Below are positions 7,200 to 15,480 of a stretch of DNA of 64,000 bases, one piece after another. The stretch's first letter is position 1. Every line of letters begins with the position of its first letter. The notes under the pieces were generated by a model. That model was not told the DNA's origin and did no database searches. It saw only the letters and a program-made list of their open reading frames with translations. This DNA comes from Nocardioides albus (GTDB lineage: Bacteria; Actinomycetota; Actinomycetes; Propionibacteriales; Nocardioidaceae): positions 248,001-312,000 of the forward strand of contig NZ_BMQT01000003.1 in NCBI RefSeq assembly GCF_014648255.1, in the 5' to 3' direction. The position numbers and the translations under genes were made by a program.

Positions 7200-8522
7200 A
7201 TGACCGACCTTCCCGTTGCCGTCATCGGCGCCGGCCCCCAGGGCCTCGCGGCCGCTGCCCATCTCCTCGAGCGCGGCTTGACCCCGCTCGTGCTCGAGCA
7301 GGGCAGCGAGCCTGCCGCAGCCGTCGCCGAGTGGGGCCACGTACGCCTCTTCTCCGCCTGGCCCGAGCTCATCGACAAGGCCGCCGCCCGGCTTCTCGAG
7401 CCGACCGGCTGGGAGGCTCCTGCGAAGGGCTACCCCACCGGAGCGCAGTGGCGGGAGCGCTACCTCGTCCCGCTGGCCGACGCTCTCGGCGACCACATCC
7501 GCTACAGCGCCACGGTCACCGGCGTCTCCCGCAAGGGCCGTGACCGCCTGGTCGACGCGGGCCGCGCCGAGCAGCCGTTCGTGCTTCATGTGACCGCCGC
7601 GGACGGCACCGAGGAACGCCTCGAGGCACGGGCCGTCATCGACGCCTCCGGCACCTGGCGCCGGCCCAACCCGGCCGGCGCCGACGGGCTCCCGGCTCTT
7701 GGGGAGCGGGCGGCACACGCCGCGGGCGCGCTCGGTTACGCGGTCCCGGACCGCGCCAACCCCGCGGCGTACGCAGGCCGGCACACGGTCGTGATCGGCG
7801 CCGGCGACTCCGCGTTCAACGCCGTCAACGAGCTCACCGCCATCGCCAAGGACAACCCCGGGACCAGGATCACCTGGGCGATCCGCCGCGCGGTCTCCAC
7901 GAACACCTTCGGTGGCGGCGAGGCCGACGAGCTCCCGGAGCGGGGCGCCCTCGGCGTACGAGCCAGGAAGGCCGTCAATGACGGGTCGGTCGAGCTGGTG
8001 ACCGGGTTCCGCACGGAGCGCGTCGACGGCGCGACCGTCACTGCCGAGGACGGCCGCAGCATCGAGGCCGACCAGGTCGTGGTCCTGACCGGCTACCGTC
8101 CCGACCTGGGCTTCCTGAGCGAGATGCGCCTCGACCTCGACCCGACGCTCGAGGCGCCGCGCAACATCGCGGTCCAGATCGACCCCAACCTGCACTCCTG
8201 CGGCTCGGTCAGCGCGACCGGCGCCAAGGACCTCGCCCAGCCCGAGCCCGACCTCTACCTGGTCGGCATGAAGTCCTACGGCCGCGCGCCGACGTTCCTG
8301 GCGATGACCGGCTACGAGCAGGTACGCAGCGTGGTGGCCGAGCTCGCCGGCGACCACGACGCGGCCGCCCGGGTCGAGCTGGAGCTCCCGGACACCGGGG
8401 TCTGCGGCGGGGCCGGCGTCTTCGACGACCCGGAGAGCACGACGAGCGGCGGCTGCTGCGGGACCCCCGCACCGAGCGAGGAGATCTTCACGATCAGCCG
8501 GACGCCGATCACGCTCTCGTGA
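7200..8522 (+). CDS. FAD-dependent oxidoreductase of the arsenic locus (ArsO-like)
   Basis: 440 residues. It starts MTDLPVAVIGAGPQGLAAAAHL, a Rossmann FAD motif, and has a second nucleotide motif HTVVIGAGDSAFNAV around residue 200, as in flavin-containing monooxygenase-like proteins. The start at 7200 follows gaggag; an upstream in-frame ATG at 7134 lies in the promoter. The C-terminal tail carries Cys402, Cys419 and Cys420 in a glycine-rich segment (GGCCGTP), possibly metal(loid)-binding. Flavoproteins called ArsO occur next to arsR in many ars loci, but the reaction is not established here. Its 3' end overlaps the convergent arsenate reductase gene by 14 nt. Confidence 0.8.
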   Translation: MTDLPVAVIGAGPQGLAAAAHLLERGLTPLVLEQGSEPAAAVAEWGHVRLFSAWPELIDKAAARLLEPTGWEAPAKGYPTGAQWRERYLVPLADALGDHIRYSATVTGVSRKGRDRLVDAGRAEQPFVLHVTAADGTEERLEARAVIDASGTWRRPNPAGADGLPALGERAAHAAGALGYAVPDRANPAAYAGRHTVVIGAGDSAFNAVNELTAIAKDNPGTRITWAIRRAVSTNTFGGGEADELPERGALGVRARKAVNDGSVELVTGFRTERVDGATVTAEDGRSIEADQVVVLTGYRPDLGFLSEMRLDLDPTLEAPRNIAVQIDPNLHSCGSVSATGAKDLAQPEPDLYLVGMKSYGRAPTFLAMTGYEQVRSVVAELAGDHDAAARVELELPDTGVCGGAGVFDDPESTTSGGCCGTPAPSEEIFTISRTPITLS

Positions 8523-8958
8523 TCGAGCGGGCGGGGGTCACGCCGAGCTCGTCGAGCAGTGTGAGCACGCGCTGCTCGATCTCGTCGCGGATGCCGCGTA
8601 CGTGCTCGATGCCCCCGCCCTTGGGATCGGTGACCTTCCAGTCCTCGTAGCGCTTCCCGGGGTAGAACGGGCAGGCGTCGCCGCAGCCCATGGTGATGAC
8701 CGCGTCGGCGCTCCGGACGATCTCGTCCGTCCAGGGCTTCGGGAACTCTCCGGAGATGTCGATCCCGAGCTCGGCCATGGCCTCGACGGCGACCGGGTTG
8801 ATGGCTGCGGCCGGCGCAGAGCCCCCGGACCAGCCGATCGCCTGGTCGCCGGCGTAGTGGGCGAAGAAGCCGAGCGCCATCTGCGAGCGGCCGGCGTTCT
8901 CGACGCAGAGGAACAGGACGGCCGGCTTGGCGTCGGTCGGTGATCCGTCAGTGCTCAT
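8509..8958 (-). CDS. arsC: Arsenate reductase, low-molecular-weight phosphatase family
   Basis: 149 residues. It reduces arsenate to arsenite for export. The catalytic loop is CVENAGRSQMA (Cys18), which follows the arsenate reductase form of the PTPase loop, and the second redox region MGCGDACPFYPG supplies Cys92 and Cys96 for the disulfide relay; in actinobacteria the reductant may be thioredoxin or mycothiol. It lies 30 bp after the ArsR-ArsC fusion gene on the same strand, presumably in one operon. Confidence 0.92.
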   Translation of the reverse strand: MSTDGSPTDAKPAVLFLCVENAGRSQMALGFFAHYAGDQAIGWSGGSAPAAAINPVAVEAMAELGIDISGEFPKPWTDEIVRSADAVITMGCGDACPFYPGKRYEDWKVTDPKGGGIEHVRGIRDEIEQRVLTLLDELGVTPARSITRA

Positions 8959-8988
8959 CGGATGGTTCTCCTCGGGTGGGGTGGTGGA

Positions 8989-9660
8989 TCAGGAATCGAA
9001 ACGGGAGGCGAGCGCCCTGACCCGACGCTCGAGCTCGAGGTAGGCGACGTCGAAGGCCTCGCGGCCGTTGCCCACGGGGTCGGCGATCGACCAGTGCAGC
9101 TCGCCGCGAACCCTCGGTGTCTCTCGGGCGCGGTCACACACCGTGACCACCAGGTCGTCCTGATCGAGCACGTCATCCACGTGGCGGGGCTCGACGACGG
9201 GAAGATCCAGGTCGCGGCGAGAGGCGACCTCGACCGCCCCGGGATTGATGTGCTCGGCGGGATGGGTGCCTGCGGAGGCGGCCGGGATGGCACTGACCTG
9301 GCGCCACAGCGCCGCGGCCAGGTGGGAGCGAGCCGAGTTGCCCGTGCACACGAACAGGACACGCCTGGGCACCGCCACGGGGGACGCGGTGCCCAGGCTG
9401 TCGAGCGTGTCCTGCTCGAGGTGCAGGTACGTACGTCTCCCGTCGCCCTCGGACTGATGGCGGGACACGACACCTGCGCTCACCAGCGCCTGGACGTGGT
9501 GGGCAAACAAGTTCGACGGGACATTCAGCATCCCAGCGAGCTCTGTGGGGGAGGCATCACTCATCTGGAGGCTGTCGACGATGCGAAGCCGCATCGGATC
9601 GCCGAGCGCCGCATGAACTTTGGCCCGGCGTTCCAGCTCCGACCCTCTCTCAACCTCCAT
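8989..9660 (-). CDS. ArsR-ArsC fusion (HTH repressor with phosphatase-type arsenate reductase)
   Basis: 223 residues. Residues 1-95 form an ArsR winged helix (ERRAKVHAALGDPMRLRIVD, then SPTELAGMLNVPSNLFAHHV). Residues 99-223 form a low-molecular-weight phosphatase/arsenate reductase domain with the loop VCTGNSARS (Cys105) and a further Cys175 (VTVCDRARETP). The HTH part lacks the CVCDL motif. The ATG at 9660 (MEVERGSELE) is chosen because the longer open frame upstream lies antisense to the arsenite pump. It is divergent from acr3, with a palindrome between them that is probably its own operator. Such fusions are known in actinobacteria. Confidence 0.85.
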   Translation of the reverse strand: MEVERGSELERRAKVHAALGDPMRLRIVDSLQMSDASPTELAGMLNVPSNLFAHHVQALVSAGVVSRHQSEGDGRRTYLHLEQDTLDSLGTASPVAVPRRVLFVCTGNSARSHLAAALWRQVSAIPAASAGTHPAEHINPGAVEVASRRDLDLPVVEPRHVDDVLDQDDLVVTVCDRARETPRVRGELHWSIADPVGNGREAFDVAYLELERRVRALASRFDS

Positions 9661-9667
9661 TGACTCA

Positions 9668-9699
9668 ATCTTGACTGAGCAATCTTCCCCAGTCAAGAT
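9668..9699. promoter_or_regulatory. Inverted repeat operator between ArsR-ArsC fusion and acr3
   Basis: atcttgactg (9668-9677) and cagtcaagat (9690-9699) form a perfect 10-bp inverted repeat with a 12-nt centre, immediately in front of both divergent genes. An additional ttgact at 9660-9665 may be part of a -35. It is a likely binding site of the ArsR half of the fusion protein; it differs from the boxes at 7134-7186. Confidence 0.65.
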
Positions 9700-9735
9700 G
9701 TGCGTGAGATGGTCAACGAAACCGAGGAGCCCCTG

Positions 9736-10836
9736 GTGTCCAACACCACCGCCGCCGTGCCCGACGAGGATCAGGCGCCCGTCCTCCAGCAGATGTCGGT
9801 CCTCGACCGGTTCCTGCCGGTCTGGATCCTGGCAGCGATGGCCCTGGGGATCGGGCTGGGCCGAGCGATCCCGGGCCTGGACCAGGCGCTCGACGCGATC
9901 AAGGTCGGGTCGGTCAGCCTGCCGATCGCGATCGGTCTGCTGCTGATGATGTATCCGGTGCTGGCCAAGGTGCGCTACCGGCAGCTCGACCGGGTCACCG
10001 GCGACCGCAAGCTGCTGGTCTCCTCGCTCGTGCTCAACTGGCTGGTCGGGCCGGCGTTGATGTTCGCGCTGGCCTGGCTGCTGCTGCCCGACCTCCCGGA
10101 ATACCGAACCGGTCTGATCATCGTGGGCCTGGCCAGATGCATCGCCATGGTGCTGATCTGGAACGACCTCTCCTGCGGCGACCGCGAGGCCGGCGCCGTG
10201 CTGGTCGCGATCAACTCCGTCTTCCAGATCCTGGCCTTCGGAGTGCTCGGCTGGTTCTACCTCCAGGTGCTGCCCGGCTGGCTGGGTCTTGAGCAGGTCG
10301 ACGCTGACTTCTCGTTCTGGACGATCGTCGTCTCGGTCCTCGTCTTCCTCGGGATCCCGCTGCTGGCCGGCTTCCTCACCCGGACGATCGGTGAGCGGAA
10401 GATGGGCCAGGAGGCGTACGAGTCGAAGTTCCTGCCGAAGATCGGCCCGGTCGCGCTCTACGGCCTGCTGTTCACCATCGTGATGCTGTTCGCCCTGCAG
10501 GGACACACCATCACCTCGCAGCCGCTGGACGTCGTCCGGATCGCGCTACCGCTGCTGGCGTACTTCTTCCTCATGTTCGGCGGCAGCTTCGCTCTCGGCG
10601 CCGGGCTCGGGCTGGGATACGAGAAGACGGCCACCCTCGCCTTCACCGCGGCGGGAAACAACTTCGAGCTGGCGATCGCGGTGGCGATCGGCGTCTTCGG
10701 CGTCACCTCCGGTGAAGCGCTGGCCGGTGTGGTCGGCCCGCTGATCGAGGTCCCGGTCCTCGTGGCCCTCGTCTACGTCTCGCTCTGGCTGCGGCGCCGG
10801 ATGCGCGTCGCACCCCAGCCGGAGCGGGTTATCTGA
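9736..10836 (+). CDS. acr3: Arsenite efflux transporter, ACR3 family
   Basis: 366 residues from the GTG at 9736, chosen because GAGGAG (9724-9729) lies six bases upstream; in-frame ATG 9709 and GTG 9700 are alternatives and would give a nearly leaderless message. About ten hydrophobic helices follow a polar N-terminus. Family signatures include the fourth-helix cysteine segment IAMVLIWNDLSCGD and the GNNFELAIAVAI loop. It exports arsenite from the cytoplasm. The 3' end overlaps the convergent hydrolase gene by 8 nt. Confidence 0.92.
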   Translation: MSNTTAAVPDEDQAPVLQQMSVLDRFLPVWILAAMALGIGLGRAIPGLDQALDAIKVGSVSLPIAIGLLLMMYPVLAKVRYRQLDRVTGDRKLLVSSLVLNWLVGPALMFALAWLLLPDLPEYRTGLIIVGLARCIAMVLIWNDLSCGDREAGAVLVAINSVFQILAFGVLGWFYLQVLPGWLGLEQVDADFSFWTIVVSVLVFLGIPLLAGFLTRTIGERKMGQEAYESKFLPKIGPVALYGLLFTIVMLFALQGHTITSQPLDVVRIALPLLAYFFLMFGGSFALGAGLGLGYEKTATLAFTAAGNNFELAIAVAIGVFGVTSGEALAGVVGPLIEVPVLVALVYVSLWLRRRMRVAPQPERVI

Positions 10837-11566
10837 CTGACTCGCCGACCGCGGTGAGCAGGTGCGGCCAGGCCGAGGAGGCCGGGTCGCCCCAGACGGT
10901 GTGGCCGGCGCCGTCGACCACCTCGAGGCGTACGCCGGGGTGTGCTGCCGCGTAGCGCTCGGAGATCGCGAGCGGGATCACGGTGTCGGCGGCGCCGTGC
11001 AGGATCCGCACGGGGACCTGAGGCGCTAGACCGAGCGGGTCGGCCGCGGCGTACGCCTCGGGGGTGTCGGTCGACGTGCCGCCGAGGAACTCCTCGACCG
11101 CTCCATCACCGAGCCCCTGCTCACTCATCGCGGCCAGCGCGGCGGCGGGCGCCAGCGCGACGACCCCGGTGACCAGAGTGTCCGGGCGCGAGGCAGCCCA
11201 GAGCGCGAGCTGGCCGCCGGAAGAGTGTCCGACCAGGGTGATCCGGCGGGGTGCGTCGTTGTGGATGGTCCACTCCCGGCCACTGAGCTGGATCGACTCG
11301 ATCGCGGTCTCGATGTCCTCGAAGGCCTGCCGCCACTGGCCGGGTCCGTGCCGGTACTCGACCGTCGCGGTCAGGTGACCGGCCTCGGCCAGCGCGCGGC
11401 CGGCGGACCAGGTGCGCATCCGGTCGGAGTCGCGCCACATCCCTCCGTGGAGCAGCAGCACGAGCGAGTCGGTCGCCTCCGCGGGCTCGAAGACGTCGGC
11501 GACCTGGCGGGCGGTGGCGCCGTAGCGCATCGTCGCGTCGGGGTAGGTGGTGTCTGTGGTGGTCAT
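10829..11566 (-). CDS. Alpha/beta hydrolase (carboxylesterase-like)
   Basis: 245 residues with LLLHGGMW (oxyanion region, His40) and GHSSGGQ containing the nucleophile Ser115; the acid and base are probably Asp and His in HGAADTVI and GAGHTVW. It resembles small esterases of the kynurenine-formamidase/arylesterase type. Its ATG overlaps the benE stop by 4 nt, so it is the last gene of the ben operon. A role in freeing benzoate from an ester is possible but speculative. Confidence 0.8.
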   Translation of the reverse strand: MTTTDTTYPDATMRYGATARQVADVFEPAEATDSLVLLLHGGMWRDSDRMRTWSAGRALAEAGHLTATVEYRHGPGQWRQAFEDIETAIESIQLSGREWTIHNDAPRRITLVGHSSGGQLALWAASRPDTLVTGVVALAPAAALAAMSEQGLGDGAVEEFLGGTSTDTPEAYAAADPLGLAPQVPVRILHGAADTVIPLAISERYAAAHPGVRLEVVDGAGHTVWGDPASSAWPHLLTAVGESVR

Positions 11567-12798
11567 GACTTCTCCCTGCTGTCGGGCCTGTTGCGGCTTC
11601 GGCTGTCGCGGTCGAGCAGCACGCTGACCGCGACACCGACCACCAGCCCCCAGAAGGCGGAGCCGATGTTGAAGACGGTGATGTCGGCGACGGTCACCAG
11701 GAAGGTGATCAACGCGCCGGTGATGTGAGGTCCGCTGAAGGCCGTCTGGAAGGCGCCCTGGAGCGGCTTGAGCATGGCCAGGCCACCCAGCGCTGCCACG
11801 TACGCCTCGGGCATCGTGGTGATGACCCGGACCATGCCGGGGGCGAGCAGGCCGAACCCGATGGCCAGCGCCCCGCACCAGATCGCTGCGGCGTAGTGCC
11901 GTCGTCGCTCGCCCGAGGCGGTGACCAGCGCGTTGGTCGGCCCGGCCAGGCAGGTGGAGACGCCGCCGAAGGGTGCCGCGACCAGCGATGTCACGCCGCA
12001 CCAGCCGGTGACCTGGTTCATCCGTGGATCGTGACCGGCGGCCCGCAGCACGGCCATGCCCTGGCCGTTCTGGACCACCAGGACGGTGATCAGCAGCGGG
12101 ACGGTCAGCTCGACGAAGGCCGAGCCGGTGAAGACCGGTGTGGTCCAGACCGGATCGACGACCCAGCGGCCGGAGAACTCGACGGCCGGACGGTCCGCGA
12201 GGCTGACCGCGACCGCCCCGACCGAGAGCGCGACCAGCACCGGCGGCAGCCACCGCGCCAGCCGCGGGGCCGCGCTGACGGCGACGAAGGCGACGACCAT
12301 GGGCCCGGCGATCGCCAGGTCGCTGTCGACGGCGAGGACGAGGTCGGTGCCGAAGCTCAGGAAGACGCCCGCGACCATGGCCATCACGATCGGCATCGGG
12401 AGCAGGTGCATCATCCGGTCGACCTGCCGCGTCAGTGCCAGCCCGACCAGGAGCACGGCGGCCATGCAGAACGCACCGACCGCCTCCGGCCAGGTGGTGC
12501 CGGCGGCCATCGCCTGGCCGACGACGACCGTGCCGGGGATCGTCCAGAAGTAGACCAGCGGCTGCCGGGTCAACCGTGAGGCGATGATCGTCAGAAGCCC
12601 GTTGAGGCAGAAGACGGCGCTCACCCAGGAGGCGACGACGCCGGCGGAGAGTCCGGCGCCCTGACCGACGGCGAGGATGACCGCGACCGGTCCGGTGCAC
12701 GAGAACAGGAACCCGATGAAGCCGTTGACCAGCTCGGGGCGGCCCAGGTCGCGCCGGAGCGCGGCCCGTGGCTCGCGGATGTCGATGTCGGTGCTCAT
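11563..12798 (-). CDS. benE: Benzoate/H+ symporter, BenE family
   Basis: 411 residues and about twelve hydrophobic segments. Typical BenE features are NGFIGFLFSCTGPVAVILAV near the N-terminus and PFGGVSTCLAGPTNALV in the middle. It is an inner-membrane benzoate importer. It is coupled by 4-nt overlaps to the LuxR-type regulator upstream and to the hydrolase downstream. The operon thus has two benzoate uptake genes, this one and the MFS carrier at 15481. Confidence 0.9.
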   Translation of the reverse strand: MSTDIDIREPRAALRRDLGRPELVNGFIGFLFSCTGPVAVILAVGQGAGLSAGVVASWVSAVFCLNGLLTIIASRLTRQPLVYFWTIPGTVVVGQAMAAGTTWPEAVGAFCMAAVLLVGLALTRQVDRMMHLLPMPIVMAMVAGVFLSFGTDLVLAVDSDLAIAGPMVVAFVAVSAAPRLARWLPPVLVALSVGAVAVSLADRPAVEFSGRWVVDPVWTTPVFTGSAFVELTVPLLITVLVVQNGQGMAVLRAAGHDPRMNQVTGWCGVTSLVAAPFGGVSTCLAGPTNALVTASGERRRHYAAAIWCGALAIGFGLLAPGMVRVITTMPEAYVAALGGLAMLKPLQGAFQTAFSGPHITGALITFLVTVADITVFNIGSAFWGLVVGVAVSVLLDRDSRSRNRPDSREKS

Positions 12799-15467
12799 GG
12801 CTCCTCCGTCGGCTCGGCCGCCATCGCGGCGAGCTCGGTCCGGCTGCGTACGCCGAGCTTCGCGTAGATGCGGGTCAGGTGGTACTGCACGGTCTTGGGC
12901 GAGACGAACAGCTGTGCGGCCACCTCGCGGTTGGAGAGCCCCGAGGCGACCATCTCCGCGACGGTCTCCTCCTGCGGGGTCAGGTCGACCGGGCCACGCT
13001 GGCCGCGCGGCGCCCGCACTCCCCCGGCGCGCAGCTCACGTTGGGCGGCGTCGACGTAGGTCAGCGCCCCCAGCCCGTCCCACAGATCGCGGGCGGAGGA
13101 GAGCAGCGCCTCCGCGTCGCGACGGCGGCCGGCGCGGCGCAGCGCCTGCCCGTAGGCGAAGGTGATCCGGGCGCGCTCGTAGCGCAGCGGCATCCCGTCG
13201 AGCAGGCCGAGCGCGCGGTCGAACGTGTCCCGGACCCCGGCGAGGTCACCGCGCGCACCGTGCCAGCGGCCACGGGCAGTGGCCAGCCTGGCCTGGGCCG
13301 AGCGATGCTCCTCCTCGCGAGCGCGAGTCTCGTGCGGGCGGAGGAAGTCGTCGGCCTCCTCGAGCCGGCTCTCGGCGATCAGCGCGGCAGCGTACGTCTC
13401 GGCCCACGGCCAGATGGCCGGCTCGGCCAGCGCGCTGCCGGCGGAGGCCTGGGCGAGCGGCTCGAGGATGCGGAGGACGGCACGGAAGTCGCTGCGGGCC
13501 TCGGCGATGCGCGCGCGGGCGAGCAGCGCGGGGACGCGCATGATCTCGTAGCCCTGCGCCCCGACCTCAGCGGCGCGGGCGGTGCGGGCGGCCTCCTCCC
13601 AGCTGCCGCGCAGCAGGTGGGTCTCGGTCGCGGTCCACTCCAGCAGCGGGGTGACCAGGGCGATGCCCGACTCGTCAGCCAGCGCCCGTCCGGCAGCGAC
13701 CGTCTGCAGGGCCGCGTCGCCCTCACCGGTCAGGAACTGCACTCGCGCCAGCCAGGCCAAGGCCCACATCGAGATCCGGGTCGAGCCGCCGAGGACCCTC
13801 GGGTCGGTGATGCCCTCCAGACGGCTGCGGGCCTCGTCGGGCTCGTCGGAGAGTACGTCGAGCCAGCCGCGGCCCATGGTGACCCGCTGGGTCTGGGCAC
13901 TGTGCCCGACGCGGCGGGCGGCCAGGGCGTACGCCTCGTGGGCCTCCTCGAACCGGCCGGCCATCGCCAGCCCGAGCCCGCGGATCGCCGCCGCCTCGAC
14001 GCCCGCCGCCGAGTCCCGGCCGGCCAGCGAGATCGCCCGGTCGGCCCAGGTGACCAGCTCGTCGCCGCGGCACAGCGCCAGCGAGTGCAGCACGTGCCGG
14101 GTGGCGATCAGCGCGGCGGTCTCCGGCTCCCGGTCGGCGTTGACGATGTCCCAGGCACGCTTGAGCCGCACCTCGGCCTCGGTCGCGCGGCCCCGCAGGA
14201 TCGCCAGATAGGCGAGCACCGCGTCGCGCAGCGGCGTCTCGCGCAGGCTCTCGACGATCGGGACCAGCGCCGCGGCACCCATGCCGTCGCCCGCCGCGAC
14301 CAGCGCGTCGACGGAGCGGATCAGCCGGTCGTCGCGCCGCACGGGGTCCTCGGTGAGCCGGCTGGAATCGCGGTAGAGGGCGGCGGCCTCCGCCCAGGCG
14401 CCTTCGTCGCCGCGCCGTTGCGCCAGCCGGGCGACCTCGTCGGCGAGCCCGGCGTCGGGCAGGGGGGTCGCGGCGACGAGGTGTCGCGCCCGGCGGACCT
14501 CGTCGTCGACGATCGAGGCGGCGCGCTGGTGCGCGTCGGCGGCCCGGCGAGCACCCATCGTCGCCAACACGGCGACACCGACCAGCGGCGTACGCCATCG
14601 GGGGCGGTGGTCGCTGGTGGTCCGGACGAGCCCGGCGGCGACCAGTGCGTCGACGGCCGAGAGCGGGTCCTCGAGGCCGGCGAGCGTCGCCGCCTGGGCC
14701 AGCGATGCGTCCTCGCCCAGGATCGCGAAGGCCTCGGCGAGCGCACACCCGTCGGCGCCGCACCCGGCGAGAGCGAGCTCGACCTCCTCGCGTACGTGGA
14801 CTGGTGCCGGCAGCTGGGTATCGGGCCGTGCCCAGCTGCTCGCTGGGAGCTCGTCGAGCAGGGCGACCGCGTCGCGTGGGTTGCCGGCGGTGTGCCGGGT
14901 GAGGACCTCGGCCATCGCCGGGTGCAGGACCCGTCCGCGCAGCGAGGCGAGCTCGCCGACCGCCGCCGCGTCCAGTCCCTCGATGCGTACGGTCTCGGCG
15001 GCGATCTCCCCGAGGAACGGGGTGCTCCGGGTGGCGGTGAGCACCACCAGCACAGGTGCGTCCGGGTGCCGCCGTAGTGCCGAGGCGATCGCCTGCAGCG
15101 AGCGGGTGTCGGCGAGATCGGCGTCGTCGACCAGCACCAGGCCGGGTTCCTCCCCAGCGCCGGCAGCGGCCCTAGCGATCAGCAGGTCGGACGCGGCGAC
15201 CGGGTCTGCCGGGGCGGCCTCGCCGAGCAGCTGACGGAGCACTGCACCGGGCGAGTCCTGCTCCCACGCGCCGGCGCGGGCCTTCAGCGAGGTGGTCGTC
15301 GCACGGTCGGCAAGGCCGCGCAGCAGGGCGGTCTTGCCCAGCCCGGGGTCGGCGAGGACCAGGACGGCGGCGGATCCCGAGGCGCGGGTGAGGGCCAGCC
15401 GCGAGGCGAGCTCGACGAGCTCCTCCTCGCGACCGACACAGCCGGCCCTCTCGATGAGCACGGTCAC
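12795..15467 (-). CDS. LuxR-family (LAL-type) ATP-binding regulator, probable BenR
   Basis: 890 residues. The N-terminal ATPase has Walker A LADPGLGKTALL (about 38-49) and Walker B LVLVDDADLAD; a long alpha-helical, TPR-like middle follows; the C-terminal LuxR HTH is LTPQEETVAEMVASGLSNRE plus VSPKTVQYHLTRIYAKL. It begins with GTG at 15467. In corynebacteria and rhodococci a LuxR/LAL regulator activates the benzoate operon, so this is probably the ben activator. Its position between benK and benE, with a 4-nt overlap with benE, supports that. Confidence 0.87.
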   Translation of the reverse strand: MTVLIERAGCVGREEELVELASRLALTRASGSAAVLVLADPGLGKTALLRGLADRATTTSLKARAGAWEQDSPGAVLRQLLGEAAPADPVAASDLLIARAAAGAGEEPGLVLVDDADLADTRSLQAIASALRRHPDAPVLVVLTATRSTPFLGEIAAETVRIEGLDAAAVGELASLRGRVLHPAMAEVLTRHTAGNPRDAVALLDELPASSWARPDTQLPAPVHVREEVELALAGCGADGCALAEAFAILGEDASLAQAATLAGLEDPLSAVDALVAAGLVRTTSDHRPRWRTPLVGVAVLATMGARRAADAHQRAASIVDDEVRRARHLVAATPLPDAGLADEVARLAQRRGDEGAWAEAAALYRDSSRLTEDPVRRDDRLIRSVDALVAAGDGMGAAALVPIVESLRETPLRDAVLAYLAILRGRATEAEVRLKRAWDIVNADREPETAALIATRHVLHSLALCRGDELVTWADRAISLAGRDSAAGVEAAAIRGLGLAMAGRFEEAHEAYALAARRVGHSAQTQRVTMGRGWLDVLSDEPDEARSRLEGITDPRVLGGSTRISMWALAWLARVQFLTGEGDAALQTVAAGRALADESGIALVTPLLEWTATETHLLRGSWEEAARTARAAEVGAQGYEIMRVPALLARARIAEARSDFRAVLRILEPLAQASAGSALAEPAIWPWAETYAAALIAESRLEEADDFLRPHETRAREEEHRSAQARLATARGRWHGARGDLAGVRDTFDRALGLLDGMPLRYERARITFAYGQALRRAGRRRDAEALLSSARDLWDGLGALTYVDAAQRELRAGGVRAPRGQRGPVDLTPQEETVAEMVASGLSNREVAAQLFVSPKTVQYHLTRIYAKLGVRSRTELAAMAAEPTEEP

Positions 15468-15480
15468 ACCCTAGGCCCTC

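Noticed and set aside
9661..10506. N-terminal extension of the ArsR-ArsC fusion to about 505 residues
   Set aside because: It lies antisense to acr3 and crosses the shared operator; composition is that of a shadow frame.
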